NCBI GenBank assembly: GCA_002508705.1
Contig: DAYL01000009.1
Location: 1-64,000 of the forward strand
Origin: Methanoculleus sp. UBA374
Lineage (GTDB): Archaea > Halobacteriota > Methanomicrobia > Methanomicrobiales > Methanoculleaceae
Direction: 5' to 3'
DNA: 64,000 bases
The position numbers and the translations under genes are program-made. The number at the start of each line of letters is the position of its first letter. The stretch's first letter is position 1. The notes under the pieces were generated by a model. It made no database searches and was not told the DNA's origin. It was given only the letters and a program-made list of their open reading frames with translations. Positions 44,708 through 52,742 of the stretch are shown one piece after another.

Positions 44708-45268
44708 TTAGGCAGGATGAGAAAAGGTCACCGGAACCAGCGAGGAATACTCGATCACCAATGTCAGTTTGCACCCGAGGTAATAGCCGTTGGTTGTGGA
44801 GTAGCCCCATTTGTAGTCTTTGTCTTCGAGGTCTTTCTTCCGGACCCTCTTTTTGAAGATGTTCAGGTCAAGCGTGATGGCCGAACCGTCGATGATGAAC
44901 GTTCTGGCGGTTCGGCGATTCGGTTTTCTGCACAGAATGCGGAGCAGTGCATTGACCCGGGCAACAAACCGCGCTTCGTCGATTCGGCTGAGGAACCGAT
45001 ACACCTCGTCGGCTGAGGGGACTCGATCGATGCGCGCAAATCGTCGGAGGGCAGCACGGTTCCGGAGTTCCTCGACCACATAGGTGACCTCCACAGAGAA
45101 GAAGATCGCAATGAGCAGGAGCCGGAGGATCGAGCCGGTATTCGCGACCGGAGTGATACCCTGTTCGGCCATCTCCTGCCTGGCCCGACGGGAGGTTGTT
45201 ACGGCAAGAACCGAATCGAGGAGCAACCATTTTGAGTCATCAGGATCAACGATGAGTGGGGACTTCAT
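44708..45268 (-). pseudogene. Truncated IS4-like DDE transposase
   Basis: About 186 codons from ATG 45268 (MKSPLIVDPDDSKW). A helical N-terminal region is followed by the start of the catalytic core: TFIIDGSAITLDLN holds the first acidic residue, and the region DYKWGYSTTNGYYLGCKL is typical of DDE transposases. The frame ends at VTFSHPA before the second half with the final Glu. No terminal inverted repeats or target duplications were found. This is a remnant of an insertion sequence lying between the two long direct repeats. Confidence 0.72.
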
Positions 45269-45543
45269 GTTTTCGCCAACAATGAATTCCCCTTCGAGTA
45301 CGATCACTTTTACGGTTTGAATCCCACCAAATCAGAAAACGAGTCATAAACGGAATGTACTTCTGTTAGGGGAGAGTTTTTCAACAAGCAAATCGGGAAT
45401 TCAGCGCCATACGAGGAAGAGCGCGCGCTAGGTTTTGGAGGGGGCTAAAGCAGTGTTCTTTCTGTGGGAAATGGGTTATCTCCGGTGCCTTTCTTCCCCA
45501 CGGGGAGATCGGTCTCTTCATTTTCGGGAATATCCCCCGGACA

Positions 45544-45576
45544 TGTAAAGAAAATGGACAGAATTTATATATAAAT
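45544..45576 (+). promoter_or_regulatory. Shared element plus TATA box, copy 5
   Basis: TGTAAAGAAAATGGACAG at 45544-45561 with the same AATTTATATATAAAT box as copy 4. It reads into leader copy 3 and the gene at 45763. Confidence 0.7.
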
Positions 45577-45738
45577 CGGCGTCCATGTCATGGTGTAGGC
45601 GCGAGGATGCGTCTGCAAAAGTTCGTGGGGTCCCTCCATCCCTGCTTGACGGCTGGATGATAGAACCCCGCATGCCCCGAAGGCTAATGAGATGTATGCA
45701 TTCCAGGTACTTAACATGTGTGCCTCTCCTGCCTCCGG
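45577..45738 (+). ncRNA. Conserved structured leader, copy 3
   Basis: Third copy of the leader. The hairpin is GTGGGGT (45625-45631) with ACCCCGC (45665-45671), as in copy 1. The 5' pair is weaker here, with one mismatch. The 3' end again carries CATTCCAGGTACTTAACATG and GCCTCCGG, 24 bases before the start codon of the next gene. Confidence 0.6.
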
Positions 45739-45762
45739 GGACTGAAAACGGAGTTGAAACAC

Positions 45763-46926
45763 ATGAAAAGAAAAACTGGAATGCAGACATTCTCCCTGCT
45801 CCTGGCACTGCTGCTGGTGAGCGTGGGGATTGTGCCGGCAGTAGCAGCAACCTCTGAGGTTCCGGTTGAGCAACCGATCCCTATAGTTGCGGCAAACGGG
45901 CAGACATCATCCGGTCTACATTTTGTGATCAATGAAGATGTGAAAGAAACAACGTCTCATTGGGCACTGTTTGCCGCCGATGAGCAGGGACAGAGAAATG
46001 CTCTGAATGATTTAGAGATGACTCAAATCTCCGATGAGAAAAAACAGATACTATCCGAAGGGCTCAGGAAGATCTGGGCAAAGTATCCTGTGGCTACGAT
46101 TCAACGTGACGGTCGAACGGAGGTGGCTTTTGTCTCTCCTGGTGAACATACTTTGACCGAAGAGGAAAAGTCCATCCTTGCTCAGGCCGATGAAGCGCTC
46201 GCCGAGTACCTGAACGATAAGTTTTCAGCCGAAAATGGCATCCAGTGGTGGGCGGCTCCCTGTCATCAGGATGTCATAGAGACCTCCTGCCTGAAGTGGG
46301 GTGTTTCATCCACGTATGCCACATATGCTCACGATGCGGCAGATGATCCTGACTCCTGGCCTTCGGTCTTGCCCCCGACCGGGTTTGAATGGTTGGATAC
46401 CTTCATTCAGATGGTGTGTCACTCTTATGATCATTACTACGACCCTGTGCTTGGAACGGGTTACGCTCCAGAACAATGCGAGAACTATGCAAACACTGCC
46501 AGAAATTACTACGATCAATCGTCGATGTACAATGCATACACAAACCTGGGATATTCAAGTCATTTCCTGACTGATGTAGGAAATCCGCTCCATACCGGTA
46601 TGGAGATTGAACAGGCTCTGAATCCATGGGTCCACGCTGAGTATGAAGACTATGTTGGAGAGAACTGGGATCAAGGCAGTGGAGAGGGGTACAACTTCTG
46701 GTCGGTCATCCAGGACAACTGGTATTATTACACCATAACTGATCCATCAAGTTCGACGCAGTCACTTGCTGAGTATGCGAAGAACCACGATGATGAACTC
46801 TACTATCTGGTGTATAATCACCGGGGCACGTTCAGAACTGACCCGGATGTCAGATCGATTACCGAGGATTGTCTCCTCGATACGGCGAAGTATACGCTCG
46901 GCCTGGTGAAATACGTGAGAGATTGA
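45763..46926 (+). CDS. Secreted phospholipase C/P1-nuclease-like protein, second paralogue
   Basis: A 387-residue exported protein. Signal peptide (GMQTFSLLLALLLVSVGIV, then PAVAA) nearly identical to that at 37578; a helical propeptide-like part (~50-155); then a zinc domain with the ligand spacing of phospholipase C: HFLTDVGNPLH (His-x3-Asp-x5-His), and 14 residues later HAEYEDYV (His-x3-Glu). Earlier candidate ligands are in AHDAADDPDSW and CHSYDHYYDP. APEQCENYANTAR matches the paralogue at 41589. The substrate is unknown. The promoter element and leader lie directly upstream, and a small hairpin with a T run follows the stop. Confidence 0.76.
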   Translation: MKRKTGMQTFSLLLALLLVSVGIVPAVAATSEVPVEQPIPIVAANGQTSSGLHFVINEDVKETTSHWALFAADEQGQRNALNDLEMTQISDEKKQILSEGLRKIWAKYPVATIQRDGRTEVAFVSPGEHTLTEEEKSILAQADEALAEYLNDKFSAENGIQWWAAPCHQDVIETSCLKWGVSSTYATYAHDAADDPDSWPSVLPPTGFEWLDTFIQMVCHSYDHYYDPVLGTGYAPEQCENYANTARNYYDQSSMYNAYTNLGYSSHFLTDVGNPLHTGMEIEQALNPWVHAEYEDYVGENWDQGSGEGYNFWSVIQDNWYYYTITDPSSSTQSLAEYAKNHDDELYYLVYNHRGTFRTDPDVRSITEDCLLDTAKYTLGLVKYVRD

Positions 46927-46947
46927 AGAGGCCCACCCTCCTCTTTT
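46926..46947 (+). terminator. Hairpin with T run after the PLC-like gene
   Basis: AAGAGG (46926-46931) pairs with CCTCTT (46940-46945), followed by TT; the hairpin begins in the stop codon of the upstream gene. A small but perfect stem consistent with transcript termination. Confidence 0.5.
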
Positions 46948-46960
46948 ATAGGATTTAACC

Positions 46961-47509
46961 ATGGAACCACTGGCATCGTCTGTTATCGTCTTTGTCCTGC
47001 TCATCGTGCTTCTCCCGGCTGTCTTCGCCGGTCTCCTCTCCCTCACGTTCTACTACATTCTCGCGAAGACGCAGCCGGTTGTCGGCAAATTCGCTCCGAT
47101 TTTGAGCGGGTTGCTTCTGGCCGTTCTGGTGCCGGTTCTCTCTTTCGTACCGCCGATTCGGCCGATTTTACCGGTGTTGGACCTGGTGATCATACTGATG
47201 GGTGTCTTGACGCCGTTCATGCTCCTCCAAAATCGCCTTCCCGATCGGCACCGTTTCGTAATCCTTTTCTCCGGGTCCGCGATCACGGCGGCCATGCTTC
47301 TGGTCTACGGGTTTGCAACGGCGTTCGGGGATGGGGCCCCCTCACCGGTCTCCCGATTCCTGATGTCTCTGCCCCTGCCCGAGATTGGCCTTCCCATCAT
47401 GAGCCTGATTACGGTCTACCTGGAGGCCGTGCTCATATCCTCAGTCATATTCGGTGCCGTGCTCGCAGTCGTAACCGCATTCCGGGAGCGGGAGGTGCAG
47501 AGCGGATGA
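46961..47509 (+). CDS. Integral membrane protein of unknown function
   Basis: A 182-residue protein with five hydrophobic segments (about residues 7-30, 44-62, 68-88, 98-120, 142-170). Short loops and no charged catalytic motifs point to a structural or transport-related role, but no family was recognised. The stop overlaps the start of the next gene (ATGA at 47506), so the lipoprotein-like beta-propeller is probably its partner. Confidence 0.65.
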   Translation: MEPLASSVIVFVLLIVLLPAVFAGLLSLTFYYILAKTQPVVGKFAPILSGLLLAVLVPVLSFVPPIRPILPVLDLVIILMGVLTPFMLLQNRLPDRHRFVILFSGSAITAAMLLVYGFATAFGDGAPSPVSRFLMSLPLPEIGLPIMSLITVYLEAVLISSVIFGAVLAVVTAFREREVQSG

Positions 47510-48666
47510 CCGGTTCCGGGTCCTGGCGCAGGCATGAAATCCATCGCCTGCAGAGGCCGGGTGTCCTGGCGGCCGGGCTCTGCCTTCTGCTGGTTTTTAC
47601 AGCAGGGTGCCTTGTGCCGGAGTACGGGGTGGGCCGCGACATCTTGGTCTTCAAGGTCGACGCCGGGGGGACGGAGCAGTGGCAGACGGTCATCGATACC
47701 GGGGGCGACGATAGCGCAACGAGCATCGTCCAGACCGCCGACGGCGGGTATATCGTCGGCGGAGAGGTCCTGCCCTGGCGCGGGGACCAATCCTATGGCA
47801 TCTTCAAACTCGACGGCGACGGCTCGGTCGTCTGGAACGCCACCGGTAGGGGGTCCCCGGTCTCCTCCGTCGCCAAGACGACCGGGGGCACCATCGTAGC
47901 GGCGGGCGAGTCCGGGGTCCGGCTCCTCGATCCGGCGGGGAAGGTCCTGGAGAGCGATGTCGGGGCTGACAGCACCCTGCAATCGGTTGTCGGGACCGCG
48001 GACGGTGGATTTGTCGCCGCCGGGACCGACGGCGAAGACCTCCTTGTGCTTAAACGGGATCGAAACCTGACGGAGGAGTGGCGCAAGACCTACGGGACCG
48101 ATCGGGACGTCGTAAAAACCATCATCCAGACATCCGACGGCGGGTACCTGGTGGGCGGCATGACCTCCCTCCCGAACCGGAACGGCTCCTACGTGTGGCT
48201 GCTCCGGCTGAATTCCTCAGGCGATCTGATCCGGAATGCGACGCTCGGGAGCCTGCCGCAGTACAACACCGTCGCCTTCATGGGCGAAGTGCCGGGGGGC
48301 GGGTACACCGTCATCTACACCAACGTGACGCTGGAGGAGGTCGTCTTCGACCGGGAGGGGAACGTGCTTGAGGAGCGGACGCTCAACGCATCGGCACCGA
48401 TCCTTAAAACGGCCGATGGAGGGTATGTATCCGGCACGGTTACGTATCGTTCCTCATCCCGATTCCTGATCCTCCCCGACCAGGTCGGTGTTCCTCACAT
48501 CATGAAACTCAATGCCGATGGACTTCCGGAATGGGATACCGAACTGAATACCACATTCGAACTGACGGCTAGTGCCGTCTCGGTCATCCAGACCGCCGAT
48601 GGGGGATATGCTCTCCTGGTGAACCGGCATGACTACCCGGAGGTGCCGCGGACGGAGCCTGCATGA
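47506..48666 (+). CDS. Lipoprotein-like beta-propeller protein
   Basis: A 386-residue exported protein. The N-terminal helix ends in LLLVFTAGCLVP, a lipobox-like motif with Cys near residue 35. The mature part contains repeats built around QTADGGYIVGGE, QTSDGGYLVGG, KTADGGYVSG and QTADGGYALL, giving about six or seven blades typical of the DGGY propellers common in methanogens. It probably binds a ligand or partner outside the cell (inference). It overlaps the preceding membrane protein gene by ATGA. Confidence 0.78.
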   Translation: MTGSGSWRRHEIHRLQRPGVLAAGLCLLLVFTAGCLVPEYGVGRDILVFKVDAGGTEQWQTVIDTGGDDSATSIVQTADGGYIVGGEVLPWRGDQSYGIFKLDGDGSVVWNATGRGSPVSSVAKTTGGTIVAAGESGVRLLDPAGKVLESDVGADSTLQSVVGTADGGFVAAGTDGEDLLVLKRDRNLTEEWRKTYGTDRDVVKTIIQTSDGGYLVGGMTSLPNRNGSYVWLLRLNSSGDLIRNATLGSLPQYNTVAFMGEVPGGGYTVIYTNVTLEEVVFDREGNVLEERTLNASAPILKTADGGYVSGTVTYRSSSRFLILPDQVGVPHIMKLNADGLPEWDTELNTTFELTASAVSVIQTADGGYALLVNRHDYPEVPRTEPA

Positions 48667-48842
48667 GCGTAACATGGTTATTGGCTACCGCAACTGAGCA
48701 TATCGGGTGGTGCAGTTGCAGATCGATCGGAGAAGGATGAGCCGGAAGTGGTAGTGGTCGGGGAGGGTTGATCTGCACCATCGGTATGAAAATGGGTTGA
48801 TCCCCATTCAGACGGAATTGGTGAAAACGTAAAGGAAATCAC

Positions 48843-49250
48843 ATGGAATCGAAAATCAACAGACGTTTGCTCGTTGTCGGGGTTCTGGCGTTCATCGGCG
48901 TCGTCCTCCTCGTCACGACGGTTGTAGTTGCGTATACCGCCCTTGTTGCCCTGATCACGGGGATCGACGGTCCCCCGCAGGCGCTTGTCGTCCAGAAGGT
49001 TCCGGAGCCTCTGGAGAATGTGTCTGTCATCCACCTGACCGATCGGGATCTAAAGCAGCACCCGGTGCTTGACTCCGCGATTCGGGACGCCAACAGGAAC
49101 CCCGACGTGTGGATATCCGGTGTAGCCCCGATGACGGGGATCGAATATCTCGTCCTTATTGAGTCATTTGGTATCGATGCAAGGGAGGAGGACCGGCCAT
49201 ACCTCGAGTACGACGGTGCGTATTATCTCACTCGCGTTCTGCTCCACTAA
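48843..49250 (+). CDS. Small membrane-anchored protein, paralogue 1
   Basis: A 135-residue protein: one N-terminal membrane helix (VVGVLAFIGVVLLVTTVVVA) and a ~95-residue outside domain. VSVIHLTDRDLKQHPVLDSA, IRDANRNPDVW and the ending LEYDGAYYLTRVLL are shared in pattern with the next gene, so the two are tandem paralogues. No family was recognised; the ~100-residue LT..D...HP.LD...R fold appears repeatedly in Methanomicrobiales-type secreted proteins (impression only). A run AAAGGAAATC precedes the ATG. Confidence 0.65.
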   Translation: MESKINRRLLVVGVLAFIGVVLLVTTVVVAYTALVALITGIDGPPQALVVQKVPEPLENVSVIHLTDRDLKQHPVLDSAIRDANRNPDVWISGVAPMTGIEYLVLIESFGIDAREEDRPYLEYDGAYYLTRVLLH

Positions 49251-49275
49251 GACCGGGCCGGGAGGTGTAACCGAA

Positions 49276-49698
49276 ATGGAAGAAGATGCTAAAATGAAAT
49301 TCGGGGACCGGCTCAAAACGGCGGGGATCATCGTCGCCTGCGGTCTCGCGGGCATCGTCGCCGTTGTGCTCGGCTTCATGCTCGCCGACGCCTTCATCCT
49401 TCACGCAATGGAGAATTCGGGCGGGCAGCCGATGCTCTACGTCATGGAGAGGGCGGAGCCGGGGGAGAGCGTGGCCGTCTCTCTGACCGAGCAGGACTTC
49501 GAACGGCATCCCGCGCTCGACGCAGTGATCCGGGGAGAAGAACGGAACCCTTCGGCATGGGAGTGGGGCGATCGGAACCAGCGCGTCATCGGGGGTGCAA
49601 AGGTCTCGTACGCGGAGAGCAGGGCTCTTCACGACACCTACGACTTTCTCATGGAGTACGAAGGCGCCTACTACGTGGTGCTGACGACGTGGCCGTGA
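49276..49698 (+). CDS. Small membrane-anchored protein, paralogue 2
   Basis: A 140-residue protein organised like its upstream neighbour: a membrane helix (AGIIVACGLAGIVAVVLGFM), then VAVSLTEQDFERHPALDAVI, RGEERNPSAWEW and the ending MEYEGAYYVVLTTWP. The tandem arrangement (26-base gap) and shared motif indicate gene duplication. ATG 49276 is chosen because GGAGGTG lies eight bases upstream. Function unknown. Confidence 0.65.
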   Translation: MEEDAKMKFGDRLKTAGIIVACGLAGIVAVVLGFMLADAFILHAMENSGGQPMLYVMERAEPGESVAVSLTEQDFERHPALDAVIRGEERNPSAWEWGDRNQRVIGGAKVSYAESRALHDTYDFLMEYEGAYYVVLTTWP

Positions 49699-49877
49699 AA
49701 GATGTTTCCCCACCCACGATTGCAGATTACCGGCTGGATGGGCGACGTGGAGATGACCGTGGCGGAAATCATTTATGGAAGGAGGGAGACATCCCCCTAC
49801 GGGCGCCGAAACCGGCGGATACGACGTTCCGCCTTCCCCGGACGGCCCACCGCAGGAAAGAACCTGAGGATAACAGA

Positions 49878-50979
49878 ATGAACGGGAACATCGGGGCATG
49901 GGGAGTTCTCCTGCTCCTCTCGATGCTGCTCGCAGTCGTCCCGGCGGCAGGTACAGCGGTCGATCACATCGTCGTCCCCGACCTGAAGGTGAACCAATCG
50001 ATCGAGACGATTGCCGTCTCCGGGGGACTGACACTCCAGCCGGAGCTGGAGGCCACCGCGGAGGGAACCTTCGGGATACCGTTCGGTTCGGTCGTCGTCC
50101 ACGCGGCCGACGGGAAGACGCTGGTCTTCGATAGAAACGGCAACCACCTGCTCTCCATCGACGATGAACTTTCCGCAAAAGTTCCCACCCCCGGCGGCGT
50201 TGAAAAACCCTGCACCTGGGTGCACGAGCTCCCGAACGATTCCCTGACTCATTACCGCGACAACACGATCTTCGTCCTCGATACTGCCGGGAACCTCATC
50301 CTCACCATCATCAACGCAAATCCGGCGCCTGAGACCGACCCGATCACCGTCGACATCACCGCCCCGAAGGATGGCGATGAGGTCTGGATCGATGTCGTAC
50401 CGCCTCACGTCACCGTCGCCGGGGAGGTCCACGCTCCTGCCGGTGTGCGAAACGTGTTCGTCCTGAGCGGAAAAAAGGAGGTCTGGTCCGGGAACCGGTC
50501 GACGTTCTCCTGCTCCGTACCGGTCTCCGCCGGGGGGGAACACGATCACCGTCGTGGCATGGGATAACCTCAGGAATCGGGCAGAAAAGACCGTGAACGT
50601 GACCGTCAGTATCGGCATCCCGCCGCCGCCGTCGATCATCGTATCGGGCGAGGTGACGGACCCCGACGGCAACCCGATTCCCGGCGCGTCGGTGCGGTTC
50701 GAGTCGGTGCTTACACTCGACGACGAACCCCTTGCGGTGACGGCCACCACGGGAGCGGACGGCGGCTACCGGGCGGAAGGCGCACCCGGGTACCGGCAGA
50801 CCGTCACGGTCGAGAAGGAGGGGTATTCCCCCCTCCGGCGCGACGTCGTCTTCGAGAACCTGACGAACGAACTCGACCTGGAAATGAAGCCGTTGCCGCG
50901 GACCGTTCCGGGATGCGGTCTCCCGGCCGCCGTCCTTGCTCTCTTGGGGGCGCTCCTCCTCGGCCGGAAGCGGCGGTGA
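49878..50979 (+). pseudogene. Surface protein with carboxypeptidase-regulatory-like domain and PGF-CTERM-like anchor, split by one base
   Basis: Starting at ATG 49878: signal peptide (WGVLLLLSMLLAVVP, then AAGTA), beta modules (~30-230) and, after a break, a carboxypeptidase-regulatory-like unit (VSGEVTDPDGNPIPGASVRF, then EGYSPLRRDVVFENL). The C-terminus GCGLPAAVLALLGALLLG plus RKRR has the architecture of PGF-CTERM archaeosortase signals, here with PGC in place of PGF. The first frame stops at 50567 after a run of seven G (50532-50538); removing one G restores GGNTITVVAWDNLRN into the second frame to 50979. The lesion is a single homopolymer base, so sequencing error or phase variation is as likely as true loss. 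Confidence 0.75.
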
Positions 50980-51259
50980 GAGGGTTCGGGACGGCTCGCC
51001 TCTGATCAAGAAATCTCCTGCCGGAAGCGCCCATGCTGAAAAATACCTCCTGTGAACCTGGACGACCGGCCTGCTCGTCGCCGTTCACCTTCTTGCCTTT
51101 GACCTCACCTGTTGCCTCCGGTCCATGGAATGCACAGCACGATCCTGTACTCGGCCGGGTTCTGCCGTCCATCCCCCATATCACGCCATACCGGATGGTC
51201 CCGGCACCACGGTTTATCACCCGCCGCTCCCAATACCTACAATAGAGAGGCTACTATCC

Positions 51260-52078
51260 ATGGAGATCGCATTCACCAAACTGCAGGGAAACGGCAACGA
51301 CTTCATCCTGATCGACGAGCACGAGACCGAGGTCATCCCCGAAGAGATGAAGGGGTCGTTTGCGGCGCTCTACTGCGACCGCAGGTTCGGCATCGGCGCC
51401 GACGGCGTCCTCTTCCTCCAGGCGTCCGATAAAGCCGATATCCGGATGCGGCTCTTCCAGCCCGACGAGAGCGAGGCTTCTATGTGCGGGAACGGCATCC
51501 GATGCCTCGCGAAATACGCCTGCGACGCCGGCTATGTGAAAGAGTCCTGCTCGGTCGAGACCGGGGCGGGGATTGTCCCGGTGACGATGAGGTTCGCGGA
51601 CGATGAGTTCACCGTGACGATCACCATGCCGACGCCCGCGTTCGAACGGAGCGCCGTCCCCGCCGTCGGCGACGGTGAATTCCGGGAAGAGATCCTGGGC
51701 TTCACCGTCTATGCCGTGAACACCGGCGTCCCGCACGCCGTCGTCTTCGTGAAAGAGGTCGCCGCCGTCGATGTCGCCGCCGTCGGCCAGGCCATCAGGA
51801 ACCATCCCACCTTCCCGGAAGGTGCGAACGTTAACTTCGTCGAGGATGCCGGCAACGGTATGCTCAGAATCCGGACGTTCGAGCGCGGCGTCGAGGGCGA
51901 GACCGCGAGCTGCGGCACCGGCGCCACCGCGTCGGCGGCGGTCGCCCGCCATCTCGGCAAAACCGGGGAGACGGTCCGGGTGGAGACAAAAGGCGGTCCG
52001 CTCGTCATCCGCTTTGGGGAGACCGTCACGATGGAAGGCCCCGCCGAGACGGTCTTTACGGGCGTTATACCTTTCTGA
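51260..52078 (+). CDS. dapF: Diaminopimelate epimerase
   Basis: A 272-residue racemase converting LL- to meso-diaminopimelate in lysine synthesis. Both catalytic cysteines are in conserved settings: EASMCGNGIRCLAKYA (first) and GETASCGTGATASAAVA (second). FTKLQGNGNDFILID opens the protein and NTGVPHAVVFV lies in the middle. ATG 51260 is the family start. The last 14 bases overlap the end of the converging radB gene. Confidence 0.93.
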   Translation: MEIAFTKLQGNGNDFILIDEHETEVIPEEMKGSFAALYCDRRFGIGADGVLFLQASDKADIRMRLFQPDESEASMCGNGIRCLAKYACDAGYVKESCSVETGAGIVPVTMRFADDEFTVTITMPTPAFERSAVPAVGDGEFREEILGFTVYAVNTGVPHAVVFVKEVAAVDVAAVGQAIRNHPTFPEGANVNFVEDAGNGMLRIRTFERGVEGETASCGTGATASAAVARHLGKTGETVRVETKGGPLVIRFGETVTMEGPAETVFTGVIPF

Positions 52079-52742
52079 TCCCGTCCCCGGTGATCACGAA
52101 ATCGAACGAGAGCCCTTCCGGTCGGGACCGGTGCTTCCGGAGCACGGCCCGCCGGACACTGTCCCTCTTTTCGAGCCGGATTATGGCCTTCGAGAGGTGT
52201 TCGAGCGCCGTCCCCCCGAGGCCGGAGATCCGGTCCCGTTCCACGTCCATGAAGATCTGATTGGTGATCAGGACCGGGATGTCGTACTTCTTCGCAAGCC
52301 CGAGGAGTTTTATCATGTGGTGCGAGAGTTTCCGGAGCGCCTCCCGGCCGAGGTCGAGTTCGGTCCGGTAGAGGGCGGTGGCCGAGTCCATCACGATGAG
52401 GTCGACGGGGGCGCCGGCCCTCTTTTTAAGCAGCCCTTCCGCATCGGCGATCATCGCCCCCTGCTGAGCGAAGTCCAGCGGTTCGAAGAGGTAGAGCCGG
52501 TCCGCGTACGCCCCGGCGCTCTCCCCGGCTATCTGCGTAAACCGTTCCACCGAGAACCCTTCGGTATCGATGTAGACGACCGAGTTTCCGGCCCGGAGCG
52601 AGGCCACCGCCGCCATCAGGCAGAAGGTGCTCTTGCCGCTCGCAGGCTCCCCGTAGACCTGGGTGACCGTCCGCCGCTCGAGCCCGCCCCCGAGCAGGTC
52701 GTCAAGGGCCCCGTTCCCCGTGCCGACCCGGTCCGGCTTCAT
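52065..52742 (-). CDS. radB: DNA repair protein RadB
   Basis: A 225-residue RecA/RadA-like ATPase found in Euryarchaeota. The Walker A GEPASGKSTFCLMAAVA and the Walker B region DLIVMDSATALYR are clear, followed by VLITNQIFMD and SKAIIRLEKRD. It lacks the N-terminal HhH domain of RadA, as RadB should. RadB assists recombination and Holliday-junction work. ATG 52742 overlaps the larC stop (ATGA); a longer frame exists but is unsupported. Confidence 0.92.
   Translation of the reverse strand: MKPDRVGTGNGALDDLLGGGLERRTVTQVYGEPASGKSTFCLMAAVASLRAGNSVVYIDTEGFSVERFTQIAGESAGAYADRLYLFEPLDFAQQGAMIADAEGLLKKRAGAPVDLIVMDSATALYRTELDLGREALRKLSHHMIKLLGLAKKYDIPVLITNQIFMDVERDRISGLGGTALEHLSKAIIRLEKRDSVRRAVLRKHRSRPEGLSFDFVITGDGIRKV

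Larger units (their letters stand above)
45447..45738 (+). repeat. Direct repeat, copy B (292 bp)
   Basis: Partner of 41277-41567 in the same orientation, differing at only a few scattered positions. Shared parts are ATGGGTTATCTCCGGTGCC, the promoter element, TATA box and leader. Homologous recombination between the copies would delete the 4.2 kb between them. Confidence 0.8.
45308..45762. other. Intergenic stretch made mostly of the repeated promoter and leader
   Basis: About 455 bases. The first ~140 bases (45308-45446) hold nothing recognisable; the remainder is direct repeat copy B with promoter element copy 5 and leader copy 3, reading into the gene at 45763. Confidence 0.6.
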
